The notes under the pieces: generated by a model
Told to the model about the DNA's origin: nothing
Seen by the model: the letters and a program-made list of their open reading frames with translations, nothing else
Databases searched by the model: none
Part shown: positions 1-10,389 of the stretch, piece by piece
Layout of the letters: each line of letters opens with the position of its first letter
How positions within the stretch are numbered: position 1 is the stretch's first letter
Translations under genes and position numbers: made by a program
DNA from: Anastrepha obliqua
Taxonomy: Eukaryota; Arthropoda; Insecta; Diptera; Tephritidae
Direction of reading: 5' to 3'
NCBI RefSeq assembly: GCF_027943255.1
Contig: NC_072892.1
Span: forward strand, 32,883,792-32,947,791
DNA: 64,000 bases

Positions 1-123
1 AATAGTTTTCAAGTTCAAAAAATCTTTGAATCGTATTCCGTACTATTGAAAAATTTCACAAATACAAATAAAATATAACAGTGGATCCGACTTTGTTTTT
101 ATATACGAGTTCTAGAGAAAGTG

Positions 124-476
124 ATGGGCATGAAAAATAGTGCGGAGGCAGCTAAGAGTGAGGAGCAATTCTTTGGCAGATTCCTGAACCGATTCCGCCT
201 GACCAAAAAGGCATTTGAATTTGTTCTGCAGCAAATAAATTTAACGAAATCAGAACCAAGACACCAGCGGTGTCTTCAGTGATACAATTGGCAACCACAC
301 TTTCACTTTTGGCTAGCGTTGGGTACCAGCACAGTTTTGGTAGCAACTATTTGAGCAGAATGGGCCAGAGCACTGTTTCGCAGATGACATCCCACATCCC
401 GAAAGAAATGGAAACGAAGTTATGCTCGCAGTTAATACGATTTGCACCAAAAGATTCGCTTAGTTGCAAGGAGTGA
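124..476 (+). pseudogene. PIF/Harbinger (HARBI1-like) transposase relic
   Basis: The reading from the ATG at 124 gives an acidic start followed by FLNRFRLTKKAFEFVLQQI, the helical region that precedes the nuclease domain in HARBI1-like proteins. About base 255-270 the reading must change frame to continue as SSVIQLATTLSLLASVGYQ and then MGQSTVSQM, which is the HARBI1 helix-turn-helix pattern (LATTLS..S.GYQ...G..QSTVS). It stops at 476, before any DDE catalytic region. What remains is about 115 residues of a protein usually near 350 aa. The frameshift and truncation make it a dead fragment. No terminal inverted repeats or target duplication were found. Family assignment rests on motif recognition only. 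Confidence 0.6.
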
Positions 477-1689
477 TTTGTCGTACCTTCACCTTGACCG
501 GTACTCGGCAGTTTATTTTTTGCCAAGCTAGGCCTGTTAGCCATCTGCTATGACACCTTTTTGAGTGGGGTTGAGTTTATTAAAATTCGCCCTGTAATAA
601 ATGTATTACAAAAACCATATTTAAGAATATATTTTTACAATTCTTTGGTTAAATTCGAAAGTTTACGAGCGGCTGTTGGTGTTCGAATGACAGTTCAGCA
701 CTCGTTCACATATGTCAGGATACGAATCCAAACTATGCATTTTTCAGTGAGGAGTGGTACGTTCACTGACTTGATAATTCCAGCCCAGTTCTTTCTGTTT
801 AACTCGTACTAATCCTCTAAAACGAACCAAATCTAAAAGTACCGACCGAATAAAGCCAAACTTACGGTTATTTATGGGTTTATTTATAAAAACGGAAAAA
901 AAGTTGTGCCAGCATTTTAATCAGCTGTTTCTTTGAGGCTTAGTTATCAATGAGCAGCAGATCTTTAATCAGTTGTTTATTTTGTTAATTGTGATAGGTT
1001 TATTTTTCAAAGTATTTTTGAATAGTTACGTTTATGTTTCAAAATGTACACTTATAAAGCTCAAAATGGGTTATCGAACCATAAGAAAAATGGAAAAGTA
1101 CGACACTATTAAACGGTTGTAAATATTTGAAGCATTTGGAAAATAAATAAAAGAAATGTATTTAATTCTAAAAAAAAGTAATTGTAGTGATTCACTCAAA
1201 AACGGGCTAATATTGATTAGCAATTCTGTGGAAGGTAAAGAGTAATGTACCAGCGGGCTGAAGTTGAAAGATATTTTAATAAAACCTATATACCATAAAT
1301 ACTAAGCAAAGAAAATTGGAGGATTTTTTCAATACCGACCCAATTTAGATACTAAAAAGTAAATTCAAGAATTTGTCAATACTAAATCAATATAAATACT
1401 CAGCAAAATAAACTGAGCTTTTAATAATGTTACGCGTTACATGTGTGGTCTCAAAAGATATGACTACATTTCTCTGTGGAAAAAACCAAAGTTCTAGGTT
1501 GCAGCATTTTTGTTTATCTGGCGCCTAGAAATTTTATATTTATGCATTCAAAATTCCCAAATATCTTTACGAGAAATTGTGATTGATGAGATGAAATAGT
1601 CCTCAAAGTCTGATTGCCCTCAAATTTTCCTAATTGCCTTCAACATGGCTATTCTTCATTAGTGTTGTGAAGCCTTAGCACTCAATTCC
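477..1689. other. AT-rich intergenic DNA, no gene seen
   Basis: No credible coding region, RNA gene or terminal repeat is visible. Short open frames here lack any family resemblance. Confidence 0.6.
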
Positions 1690-2575
1690 TGAATCTGTCA
1701 AAGTATGATAGGTAGGAGTCTAACCTAGCGTTCAAGCGGTTGTCCTGTGGGACACACTCAGGCTCATAGCCCATTGTGATGCCGCGTGGGGAGCTAGTCC
1801 CAATCTCTCCTAAAACCAGTGTGTGCTTTTCAAAAATTTTAAAATATCTCTGATTTCTGTAGAACTGAGATATTCCAACTCATTAAAAAATTGTCTACCC
1901 AGAATAGTAAACCTGCGTCTGTATAGAGCAGGACAGTGGCACAGTAGGTGCGAGATTGTCTCTTCCTCGTCTTCATCTAGACAACTTTACAGAAATCATG
2001 TGTTTGCACACCCATCCTTTGGGAGTGTCTACTTATTAGACAGTGTCACGTTATGACTGAGATCAATGAGCTAAGACTGGGTTTATTTTGGATTAGCAGA
2101 GATTCTATGCGTTTAGCATTTAGAGTCGGCTACAGTTGTTGCCATCTTTCGTTTGCTCGTAGCTTACATGTTTGTAAGGATATGTCTATGTCATTGTCTA
2201 TGTACTCATCGGTCAACTTGGTGCCGAGTCTCGCTAGTTCATCGGCTCTACAGTTACCCTCAATGTCGCGATGGCCAGGAACCTATATTATCCTTAGGCG
2301 AAATGGCTCAGCCACCTCGTTAAGAGACCTTAGAGGTTGTCGACTGCTTTGTGAGGGATTTTATCGCCGCCTGGCTGTCAGTGAAAATGTAGAAGTAATT
2401 TCCAGATATCACTGTAGCAGTGTCGCGGCTTTTATTATTGCCATCAGTGCAGCCTGAAAGACACTACAGTAGTCGGGGAGCCGAAAACTAAAGGAGATCC
2501 CCAGATGTTCGGAATATACACCTCCGCCCACCCTGCTCGGTAGGAGTAACTGCAAAGGGCTAATGTATGATTACT
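1690..2575 (-). pseudogene. LINE 3' end: RNase H and C-terminal zinc knuckle, broken
   Basis: Read on the minus strand. From about 2570 the translation gives FRLPDYCSVFQAALMAI, the start of the RNase H domain found in R1/LOA/I-type non-LTR retrotransposons. It continues to PGHRDIEGNCRADELA near 2290-2225, the usual end of that domain. Further on, near 1950-1920, comes ETISHLLCHCPAL, the Cys/His knuckle of the C-terminal tail, followed by FGRQFF-type and DILKFLKS remnants. Several stops and frameshifts separate the blocks, so the copy is dead and 5'-truncated. The reverse-strand open frame at 2053-2457 is only its antisense shadow. The same family recurs at 27.6, 33.1-36.4 and 39.3 kb. Confidence 0.75.
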
Positions 2576-3389
2576 TTAATTCTATTAAATGGTTGTAATC
2601 AAACTATTGCCATTTCAATGTCTCTCTAATTTCTACTATTAATCCTCATCTTGTATGTTCCTATTTATGGTCTCACTATTCCTATATTTATCTCTATCTG
2701 GGCCACTAAACACCATTTTAAGTGGGTAAACGGACTGGGAAACGGGAATACATAGCCTATCCCTCCCAATTGTCATCCTCACCTTCAAGCGGCACCTTCA
2801 CTGTTCTCCAAAACTAACGGGGTTCTAGCGATCTTGCATAGGCGGTATAACCTTACCATTCTTAGACAGAGGAAATGCTTCCACAACACACAAAACTGAG
2901 TTTCTGTCTGAAGGATTAGTTGACAACCCCAGCAGCAGAATCGGATGCAGTGGGCTAAGCACCCACCGGTCCGAAAACAACCAGATTGTCGAAACCACAA
3001 CGATAGAGAGATGTGGCCTATATCTTATTTTAGTTAGTTTCAACTTTGCTTTGTGTGAAAATGCTTGATTTTGGATTTTTTAACTTCCAATCAGTTGATG
3101 TATTATAAAAGATAAAAAAGTCTTACAGGTACAGTCTCATTTCCAATAAAAAATAAATAAAATAAATGAAAATAAATTGGAGGATTTTTTCATTACTAAA
3201 TAAATATAAAAAGTTCATCCTTCGTGCAAATACAAATTTCGCTTAAAACAAACCGATTTCCCCAGCCTTTTGGAGTATGTTTTAAGCGGGAAGTACTGTA
3301 TATTGATTTTTTTACGGTGGAGCAATAATAATTGTAAAGATCTTTCGTGCAGGTAATGCAGTTCGTATTCGGCTAGCATTGACACACAA
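2576..3389. other. No supported gene
   Basis: Two overlapping minus-strand open frames of about 70 codons (2785-3043) match nothing I recognise. They sit next to LINE sequence and could be degenerate transposon DNA. The rest is AT-rich. Confidence 0.5.
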
Positions 3390-3462
3390 GTTTCCGTAGT
3401 GTAGTGGTTATCACGTGTGCTTCACACGCACAAGGTCCTCAGTTCGAACCTGGGCGGAAACA
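3390..3462 (+). tRNA. tRNA-Val (CAC)
   Basis: This is a complete 73-nt cloverleaf. The acceptor stem pairs GTTTCCG with CGGAAAC, with discriminator A. The anticodon stem TGTGC/GCACA encloses the loop TTCACAC, so the anticodon is CAC at 3423-3425. The T arm is CTCAG-TTCGAAC-CTGGG with one G-T pair. There is no intron. Internal A and B boxes (TAGTGTAGTGG and AGTTCGAACC) are present. It differs from the copy at 4301 by one base in the D loop. The sequence matches the conserved animal tRNA-Val type. The T run at 3486-3493 should end Pol III transcription. Confidence 0.97.
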
Positions 3463-3485
3463 AGCGAAAATGTGTTTATTTTGTC

Positions 3486-3493
3486 TTTTTTTT
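3486..3493 (+). terminator. Pol III T-run terminator of the first tRNA-Val
   Basis: Eight consecutive T residues lie 23 nt after the tRNA 3' end, a standard Pol III stop. Confidence 0.85.
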
Positions 3494-4300
3494 GAAAGGT
3501 GATAATGTTTTTCTTTTTTTTAATAATTGAAATGGCTAAATTAAAATATGTAACGCTGTTATTTAAAATTAGCGCCATTTTACATCTTAGAATCGCAGTT
3601 CTTTATAGGTGGCGTTAATCTAGATTACCGACTTAATTAGGAACAATTTCAGGAATTAAGAGCAAATAGTGCAGATTGACAAATAGACTTAATTCGCATA
3701 GCATTACCGAAAAATGACAGTTGATATCTATTATGAATGAAAAATCATGAAACTTTTAAAGAGAAGAACAAGAAACACTGGATGCAATGTTAGTTTGCAC
3801 CAACACGTTCAAAATTATTTTACATTTATTATTTTGATATTTCGGAGCAATTTGTGAAATATCAATTTGAGATTTATTTTTAAATAAATAAATATTTCTT
3901 AGTATGAGCGTAGCGGGTTTGTTTGCGCATTTGTTGTCTGCGGTTCATTTTTACTGACAAAACATCCAATAAAGAAAGCAGCGATTCACTAAACCGCTTA
4001 ACAACCGGCTGCCACAGTACAATTTAAGTCAAAATTAACTGCGCCAGTGATTTATGATGTCACATAGTCTATAATAATACTCCGAGAAGCTTATTAAAAT
4101 CCTATGCAAAATCTTTTTGAGAAATTAAAAAACAGTTTTTTTTTTACTTTTTTAAATAAAATTTCTTCAATATTTTTGTATAATACTAACTCATTGCAAC
4201 ACAATTTTACTAAGTCTCTACGAGGATTTTTTATTTATTTTATTATTTAACTTTTTTTGGAGCAAAATGTATTACTAAGTATTAAAATCTAATTTTATCA
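3494..4300. other. Spacer between the two tRNA genes
   Basis: AT-rich DNA with no ORF or repeat family recognised. It separates two near-identical tRNA-Val genes in the same orientation. Confidence 0.6.
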
Positions 4301-4373
4301 GTTTCCGTAGTGTAGCGGTTATCACGTGTGCTTCACACGCACAAGGTCCTCAGTTCGAACCTGGGCGGAAACA
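4301..4373 (+). tRNA. tRNA-Val (CAC), second copy
   Basis: This is the same 73-nt gene as at 3390, with one change (C instead of T at tRNA position 16, in the D loop). The anticodon CAC is at 4334-4336 and all stems are intact. The trailer after the discriminator base (CAAGCG, then A or G, then AAATGTGTT) is shared with the first copy, while the 5' flanks differ. That suggests a local duplication that included the 3' trailer. Internal A and B boxes are intact, and a ten-T terminator follows. It should be functional. Confidence 0.97.
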
Positions 4374-4394
4374 AGCGGAAATGTGTTCAAACAC

Positions 4395-4404
4395 TTTTTT
4401 TTTT
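4395..4404 (+). terminator. Pol III T-run terminator of the second tRNA-Val
   Basis: Ten consecutive T residues lie 22 nt past the tRNA 3' end. Confidence 0.85.
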
Positions 4405-4439
4405 GCACCTTAGTAGTAGCACATAGACACTTTACAGTA

Positions 4440-4619
4440 ATTTGTGTACCCTGCATGTTCAGCACTGTACGACAGACGGTCATTGAAGAGGGGCACTGCT
4501 CAATTGCTTCACGACGCCTTCTAAGACATCCGCCTGGTACACTTTTGCCCTGGTCTTAACCCCTTTTTCGTAAGACGCTTCCCACCAAACCATTACAGAG
4601 GCTGGATATTGGCCACGCT
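4440..4619 (-). pseudogene. Tc1/mariner-superfamily transposase fragment
   Basis: The minus-strand reading from about 4617 gives QYPASVMVWWEASYEKGVKT followed by KVYQADVLEGVVKQL. This is the central DDE block of an IS630/Tc1-type transposase (the family pattern is SVMVWWGVSYEG...CEKGVKT.AKVYQ...L). About eight residues between SYE and KGVKT are missing compared with the pattern, and a stop follows. Neither end of the element is recognisable. It is a short dead fragment just downstream of the second tRNA. Confidence 0.55.
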
Positions 4620-5046
4620 TATCACTTGGAACAACATTTTTTACGTCTTTAGAAGTTTAAGGGGGAGGTTAGGAGGCCGAAATTTTGGTGTTTTTCGAGA
4701 ATTTTTTGAACAAGGAAGGAATAATCAGAAATTTTTTAAACATGGAGGGTATTTTTTTCATATTTTTAAGTACACTTTACAATTCGTTCAAACCATTTCC
4801 ACCGGAAATAGTGGCGTTAGAGCGTGTTGTCCATGGACGATCGCCATCCGAGTATCTTGCTGGTGGGCATTCTTGAAGTTGCAATTTTTCTCCGTAATCA
4901 ACAACAATTTTTTTTTCGTTAACAACTTTTTTTTCTAAGAATATGAACCTAATTGTGATAAAATAATATTGAAAATTGCATATCTTTGAGGCGCTTGAAC
5001 ACAATGTAATTTTTTCATACCATAATTTTTCATCTATTTTGCTTAA

Positions 5047-6027
5047 CCCTAGAATCGTAATATACGTAAATTTTACGTGTATGTCGCAAAAACAAGTCAG
5101 TTACACTTTACCTTTTGGCGCTATCGCTACGACCTCTTGGCAGTGCTTCCTTTATTTTATTGTTGCATTAACAAGTGAATCATAAATCAGTTGTTACTTC
5201 GCGTTTAGCTATAATCGTTCTTTAAAAAAAAGTGTGCACGTAAATTTTACGTGGTCTTAGCATTAACGTATAAATTTTTGTACGTAAGTTTTACGTGGTC
5301 TTGTTATTAGCGTATAAATATTTGTAAATGAAATTTATGTTCCGTGCGGTTTTCAGGAGAAATAAAAGAAAATAATGGAAAACTCAAGTCGTTGCCTTGC
5401 GGATGCAGAAATAGAAGCCCTCCTGGACAGTATTGACAGCGATGTAAGCTTTACTGAGGACAACCTTGAAGAGGAAGTTGATTTTGACAGTGACGATAGT
5501 TTGGAGGATCCAGACTACTCTCCTGAATTCCAGGAAAATACTTTTGAAGAGGAATTGATGAAAGCCGTGGAGTCCGCTCAAAATATGGCATCTGAAAAAA
5601 AAATAAAGGTCTCTCGGCAAAAAATCAGATGTCAGCACCAACTGTGCACCTACAACTAAATGACATTGAAGATGTATCCAGTTCTAATCCACTTTTGGGA
5701 AGGAATGGTCATGTTTGGAGTAGCAATCCAATGTATCGTAGTAGCGGAAGAACAATGGCTATGAATGTTGTTTATATTCGACCAGGTAAATATTATTAAA
5801 AGCGGATGTTTTTAAACACTGTTATTAAAATAAAACATAAACTAGGTCCATATCCATTTTTTTATAATTCACTTTAAGAAACATAAAACTTTGTATTTTC
5901 AATAAATAAAATCAAAACAGAAGATATATAAGTTTCTGTTGAACATTTATTTTAAATTTTTGTGTTGTACGTAAAATTTACGTATATTAGCATTAACGTA
6001 GGGTAAAACTATCTTACGATTCTAGGG
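5047..6027 (+). mobile_element. piggyBac deletion derivative with TTAA target duplication
   Basis: The 981-bp element starts CCCTAGAATCGTAA and ends TTACGATTCTAGGG, flanked on both sides by TTAA (5043-5046 and 6028-6031). CCCTAG ends in TTAA are the hallmark of piggyBac. Inside the ends lie ACGTAAATTTTACGT palindromes. A directly repeated subterminal block of about 44 bp (5237-5281 and 5282-5325) also carries this motif, and a matching one sits near 5970. Only the N-terminal transposase region (5375-5799) survives, so the copy is internally deleted and non-autonomous. The perfect TTAA flanks suggest an unrearranged insertion. Confidence 0.92.
5375..5799 (+). pseudogene. piggyBac transposase, N-terminal part only
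   Basis: The ATG at 5375 opens an acidic N-terminus (DADIEALLDSID-like, many Asp/Glu), typical of piggyBac transposases before the DDE domain. A frameshift near 5630-5650 leads to NPLLGRNGHVWSSNPM and then VVYIRPG, matching the conserved GKDGHVW...RPGP junction of the family. The reading then meets CCAG/GTAAAT, a plausible splice donor at 5786. An acceptor-like AG at 5844-5845 would give RPG-P, as expected for the family. After that the element jumps to its 3' end, and the whole catalytic DDD region is missing. It is therefore inactive. Confidence 0.8.
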
Positions 6028-6354
6028 TTAAAAAAATATTTTGAATGGTAATATAATCCCAGAATCAGGTTCATATAAATGAGAATTGAATAAAGAATAC
6101 TCCGAAAAAAATGTATAACGATTGGTCGATAACTTTTTGAGCTAGAGTGCCCACCAGTTGAAAAAAAGTGGTTTCGAGAAAAACGTCGTTCTAACTAACG
6201 CGCGCTACGGTGCGGAACCGACGGGCAGTCACTTAAGTGTTCATAGAATCGGGAATAATTCACACACATATTCCTGAGTAGTTATACTAACAATTTATGT
6301 AATAAAAAAAGTCGATGTTTTGATAAGTCTAAAGTGGTTCCCCCTTTAAAATTA

Positions 6355-6859
6355 TTAAAAGCCCCCTTTGCTTATTAAAAACTTCTTCCACAGTGAACAT
6401 TTTCTCATCTGTGAAAAGAATATTTTCATGGCCGTTGACCGCGTGCTACCGTAAAAGCTGCTTGCATCTGTCGAGTCGAATTTTCTCCAAGCGCGCTGTC
6501 AAAAGATGACCAGTTGAGCGATGGAAGACTTTCATGTGGCGATCATCTCTAATTAGTCTTGACATGGATCTGGTCGATATATTCATTTCCCTGGACATGA
6601 TTTTTTTTTTCTAAGGGGATTTCGGCAAATTCTTTCTCGAACGACTTTTATGGCTGCACTAGTTCGAACTACGCGAGGAGAACCACTTCTTTTTCAATCT
6701 GTTACTTCAAACGTTTGGGAAAAACGATAGATGGCACGTTAAACAAACCTTCGCGAAATATTAGGATTTCTTCAGCAATTCGTGAATCTCACTTGCACTT
6801 TTACCACACTTAAGTAATGCAATCACTGCAATACGATTTTCCTTAGCTCTCCACTCCAT
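6355..6859 (-). pseudogene. Tc1-like (ITmD37E-type) transposase relic
   Basis: The minus-strand ATG at 6859 gives MEWRAKENRIAVIALLKCGKSASEI, an N-terminal helix-turn-helix of this family. After several stops and frameshifts, later blocks read MSREMNISTRSMSRLIRDD and TARLEKIRLDRCKQLL. Finally comes ENILFTDEKMFTVEE, which holds the first catalytic Asp (TDEK). The second and third catalytic residues are missing because the copy ends near 6355. The FTDEKxFTVEE signature resembles DD37E elements, though the D-to-E spacing cannot be measured here. It is a dead copy whose upstream flank is cut by the long-armed element at 6985. Confidence 0.65.
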
Positions 6860-6984
6860 AGTTAACGAGCGAAATTTGCCGCGAAACTGAGTATAATTTA
6901 TGAGTATGTAGATAATGCATACGAACAAAAGCAAAAATAACGGATCTTTTTTCTGCGAATTCATTCTCCCGTATACATTTAAAA

Positions 6985-8784
6985 CACAGTGCGACATCAA
7001 AAATCAAACCGCACCGGACCTTTTTTTTCTGAAAATATACCTATTCAATAGCAAAACCCTCGCTGTGTTTTTAAAAGTTAGCTCGATTTTTTTTTTTATA
7101 GCGTTTTGAAGTTTTCTATTTTCATGAGATTTTGGAGTTTTACCTGTACGCTAAATTTGACTTATAAATCGACCTTTGTTTGATTTAATCGATTTATTTT
7201 GTCATAGCTTGATGCAGAAATTTCGTACATGTACAAATAAACTTATTTTGAGAAGAACCTATATCTCAATACGGAATTTTGAATACCAAAGTTTCGAAAA
7301 ATTGTATGTTTTTACCATTTTTTACTGTAATTATGAAAATAATTAAAATTTCTCACTATTTCTTCTAGCAAAAATGTTGCAAAATGTACTAAAAAAGTCA
7401 TTTATAAGATAAAAACATAAAACTGAACTTTAAGTTTGTTATTTTCTAAAAAAATAAATTTTTAACAAGATTTTTCTTCATAAAAATAATTTTTTTTATA
7501 CTCTGCTGGTCTGACGTTGATGGTTCGGGAACATATTCGGAATGTATATCAAATAATGATGGCTGTGTCATAACAGAAAAAGATTCACTTAAAGCAACAA
7601 AATTGGGACATTTTGGCACTGGAATATTTTCATTACGATCAAGCGGTAATTGTACACACTGGACTGAAACGTATTTTTTGTTTTTCGCTTTCTTTTTGTT
7701 CAATCCGATCACAGTATTTGCACAACTATAACAATTTTTTGGATCATGTTCTTCTGGATTGTGCCATAGCATTGGCATTCCAAAAGGCATTCTGCTTTGT
7801 TTTTTGTGCAACCAAATAACTAAACCAACATAACAAGCTCTACACACTATGTTTGGCGGCCAAGGTACATTCAAAATAACTTCACGATCAAAATAATGTC
7901 TGTATGCCACAGTAAAATCATCACTGATTGATCCATGCTTTTCCCTCGCTGGTATGAAACGTCCACAACAATAGCAGAAAACGTTAATATTTTCAGGACA
8001 ATTGTACATTTTTTATTTTCTTAATTCATAAAAAATTCACGTAAATGAAATTAATAAATTCAAATATGTTAACAAAAACCGTATTGTTCACAAAATATTT
8101 AGCGCGTCAAATGTGTTTTAGGAGTTGTTATGCACGAACCTGATCTCGCAAGACTGCTGCGATCTTAGAACAGGTAAAATCGTTGGGAACAAATTTTGGA
8201 ATTTCTAAAACAAACATTTCCTGATAAGACAGACTACAACCTTCTTTATACTTTTTATTTTGGAATGTGTGCTAGCCACTTTTCTATGTACTTAACAGGC
8301 TAAAAGTCTTGTGAGACCAATCTTGCTTTTCACTACTCACGATCACATTTTGTTACATCCAATATTCATTGGAAAACCGTATCTGGGTGATTACGTAACG
8401 GGTGGTTACGTATAAAATTATTTTCATAATTACTGTAAAAAATGGTAAAAACATACAATTTTTCGAAACTTTGGTATTCAAAATTGCGTATTGAGATATA
8501 GGTTCTTCTCAAAATAAGTTTATTTGTACATGTACGAAATTTCTGCATCAAGCTATGACAAAATAAATCGATTAAATCAAACAAAGGTCGATTTATAAGT
8601 CAAATTTAGCGTACAGGTAAAACTCCAAAATCTCATGAAAATAGAAAACTTCAAAACGCTATAAAAAAAAAATCGAGCTAACTTTTAAAAACACAGCGAG
8701 GGTTTTGCTATTGAATAGGTATATTTTCAGAAAAAAAAGGTCCGGTGTGGTTTGATTTTAATGACCCTAAAATTGTCGCACAGT
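6985..8784. mobile_element. 1.8-kb element with about 360-bp terminal inverted repeats
   Basis: Bases 6985-7342 and 8418-8784 are reverse complements of each other along nearly their whole length, with one indel of about 12 bp near the ends. The tips read CACAGTGCGACA and, from the other side, CACTGTGCGACA. Both tips are flanked by AAA, compatible with a 3-bp target duplication. The unique 1.07-kb core carries a minus-strand ORF (7446-8009) encoding a cysteine-rich protein. CAC...GTG tips with a 2-3-bp duplication are seen in CACTA/Chapaev-like elements, but no transposase is present, so the class is unknown. It is likely a non-autonomous copy. Confidence 0.8.
7446..8009 (-). CDS. Cysteine-rich putative zinc-binding protein of an uncharacterised arthropod family, N-terminal part
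   Basis: This is a 187-aa open frame within the long-armed element. The N-terminus has FCYCCGRF (about residue 11) and CRACYVGLVIWL (about residue 57). These are followed by MPFGMPMLWHNPEEHDPKNC (residues 74-93) with a C-x2-C pair (CYSC), and later NIPVPKCPNF. The ordered Cys/His pairs point to one or two zinc-binding folds. The layout (FCYxCG...VC..C...W....MPFG.PM.W..P..H...CYFC...IPVP) is one I know from multi-copy, unnamed arthropod proteins that are longer. Here the reading ends after PSTSDQQ in a lysine/phenylalanine-rich AT tail, so it is probably truncated. No function is known to me. Confidence 0.6.
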   Translation of the reverse strand: MYNCPENINVFCYCCGRFIPAREKHGSISDDFTVAYRHYFDREVILNVPWPPNIVCRACYVGLVIWLHKKQSRMPFGMPMLWHNPEEHDPKNCYSCANTVIGLNKKKAKNKKYVSVQCVQLPLDRNENIPVPKCPNFVALSESFSVMTQPSLFDIHSEYVPEPSTSDQQSIKKIIFMKKNLVKNLFF

Positions 8785-10389
8785 GAAATTTGTCACAGAG
8801 TTTATGGGAAGACTAAGTATATTTCAAAGTCCAAAGTTATAGAATTCTGCCTGAAAATTCTGTTGAAAACCACCCTTTCTTAGAAGCTGATTTTTTCGTA
8901 TATTCCAAATTCTCAGGACCTTACAAAGCTCCCTATTTACTTTTGCAATTCCGTCTTTTCGCAAACATTCAGAAGACACGTTCATCAACAATATTTTAAC
9001 AAATATTTGGACTCAAAGCTTTTTATCAAAATTCTTTTTCATTTATAAATTTCCTTTGCACTGAACCAATTCACATCTGATATAAAACAAGAATACCCAC
9101 ACTTTTATTTTGTGCCTACTTAAAACTTTTGTCTCATTGAACTTCATTAAAAATCTTCATTCAGCTTGAAATGAAATAATCCAGATAAGCTAATATGCCC
9201 CTAAAGCAGCTTAGAAACCTCCGAGGTGTGGTGAAGTACCTCAAGAGCCCTTATGCCAATAATATTGCACTGCTGATCAGTTAATTAAAATCGCTAATTT
9301 GTGATAATTCATCAGTCTGAAATGCAAATTTCGTTTGCTCTGAACAACTAAATGGTGCGAATTGCTAATGAGCTTATCAAAACGCAAGTTTTATAAGCCA
9401 GCTTTAATTAGCCGAGTGTGTTGCCGCCTTGAATGATGTTAAATCAAAGAAGCGTAAAATCCGACGCCACTGACGCCACAGCCATTAACGACGAGCATTT
9501 AAGAAGGTTCATAATCAATGGTCAACGACAGACGTCAGACGGCGGAAGTTCACTTTGGAGCCGATGGCATTAAATTAGAACTGCTTTTCAATTTGTCATT
9601 GGCGCCGGCGCCAATTTCCGCAAACCCCACCTCGTACTGTGTGGACGCTGTAAACTAAATACATTCGACATTCGCAATGAGTTTATTGAAATGGCTCCAG
9701 CTCTTCAAGGTGTCAGCAAATTCTCCGCCAAGCCGAAGCGGCAGCAAGGCGGCGAAATTTTGCCAAGCGGGTGGGTCACAGTGTTTCAATTTAAGTGTTC
9801 ATATCTTTAAAAATGTATTTAGTTGATATTTTAGAAAATTGGAACTGAAACTTTCACTAAGCGCTTGTGAAAGCTTTGAGGGTATGCCAGATTATTTTCA
9901 AGAAAAATACTTAAGGTGATCGCGCTGTCAGCTAATAAAGTTCTATTTAGAGTGGCCCGTGTCGATTCTACGCACGCTGTTGCACTGGTAAGATCTAGGC
10001 GATATAGACGGTCGTAAGATTTCTGACCACTATTATTTAGCGTTTGTTTCCTTCATTGATGCAGATCTCTAGCTACGAATATCGGTTTAAGTATTTAAAT
10101 AAAAAGAAGTATGGTGTGATGAGTGATATTTCATTGCAATTCTACCAATGTTTCACACGCTCCGTCTCATAATCTGATCAGCCTATAACTCTTTACAGAA
10201 ACTCACTTCAAAGGAGTTTAATCCGAGATAGATGTAGAATGTGGAATGCCGAAGTTTAGCAGAGAGTTTAAGATAGATGGGGTATTTCGTATATTTATCA
10301 GATTGTGGCTCCATTTTCTTATTTCCAACCTCATTGTATATTACATGACTGTCTGCCCATCTAACATCTCTTCATTTGTTTTCCTTGTT
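8785..10389. other. Intergenic DNA, no gene recognised
   Basis: AT-rich to about 9.4 kb, then a more balanced block at 9420-9780. No ORF, terminal repeat or RNA gene is supported. Confidence 0.55.

Larger units (their letters stand above)
4656..6350. repeat. Putative imperfect inverted-repeat element holding a piggyBac insertion
   Basis: The left end reads TTTAAGGGGGA (4656-4666). The right end reads TCCCCCTTTAAA (6339-6350), its approximate reverse complement. Further in, CTGGTGGGCATTCT (about 4857-4872) mirrors the stretch near 6140-6160. ATATGAACCT...ATT (about 4941) mirrors the one near 6062-6080. Removing the piggyBac copy at 5047-6027 would leave an element of about 700 bp with diverged arms. 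The match is by eye and imperfect, so this is tentative. Confidence 0.35.

Noticed and set aside
2053..2457. 134-codon plus-strand open frame
   Set aside because: It is antisense to a LINE RNase H domain (PGHRDIEG...ADELA reads on the minus strand).
3390..3462. tRNA anticodon read as TCA (selenocysteine)
   Set aside because: That needs the anticodon stem shifted by one base. The correct stem TGTGC/GCACA gives loop TTCACAC and anticodon CAC, consistent with tRNA-Val.
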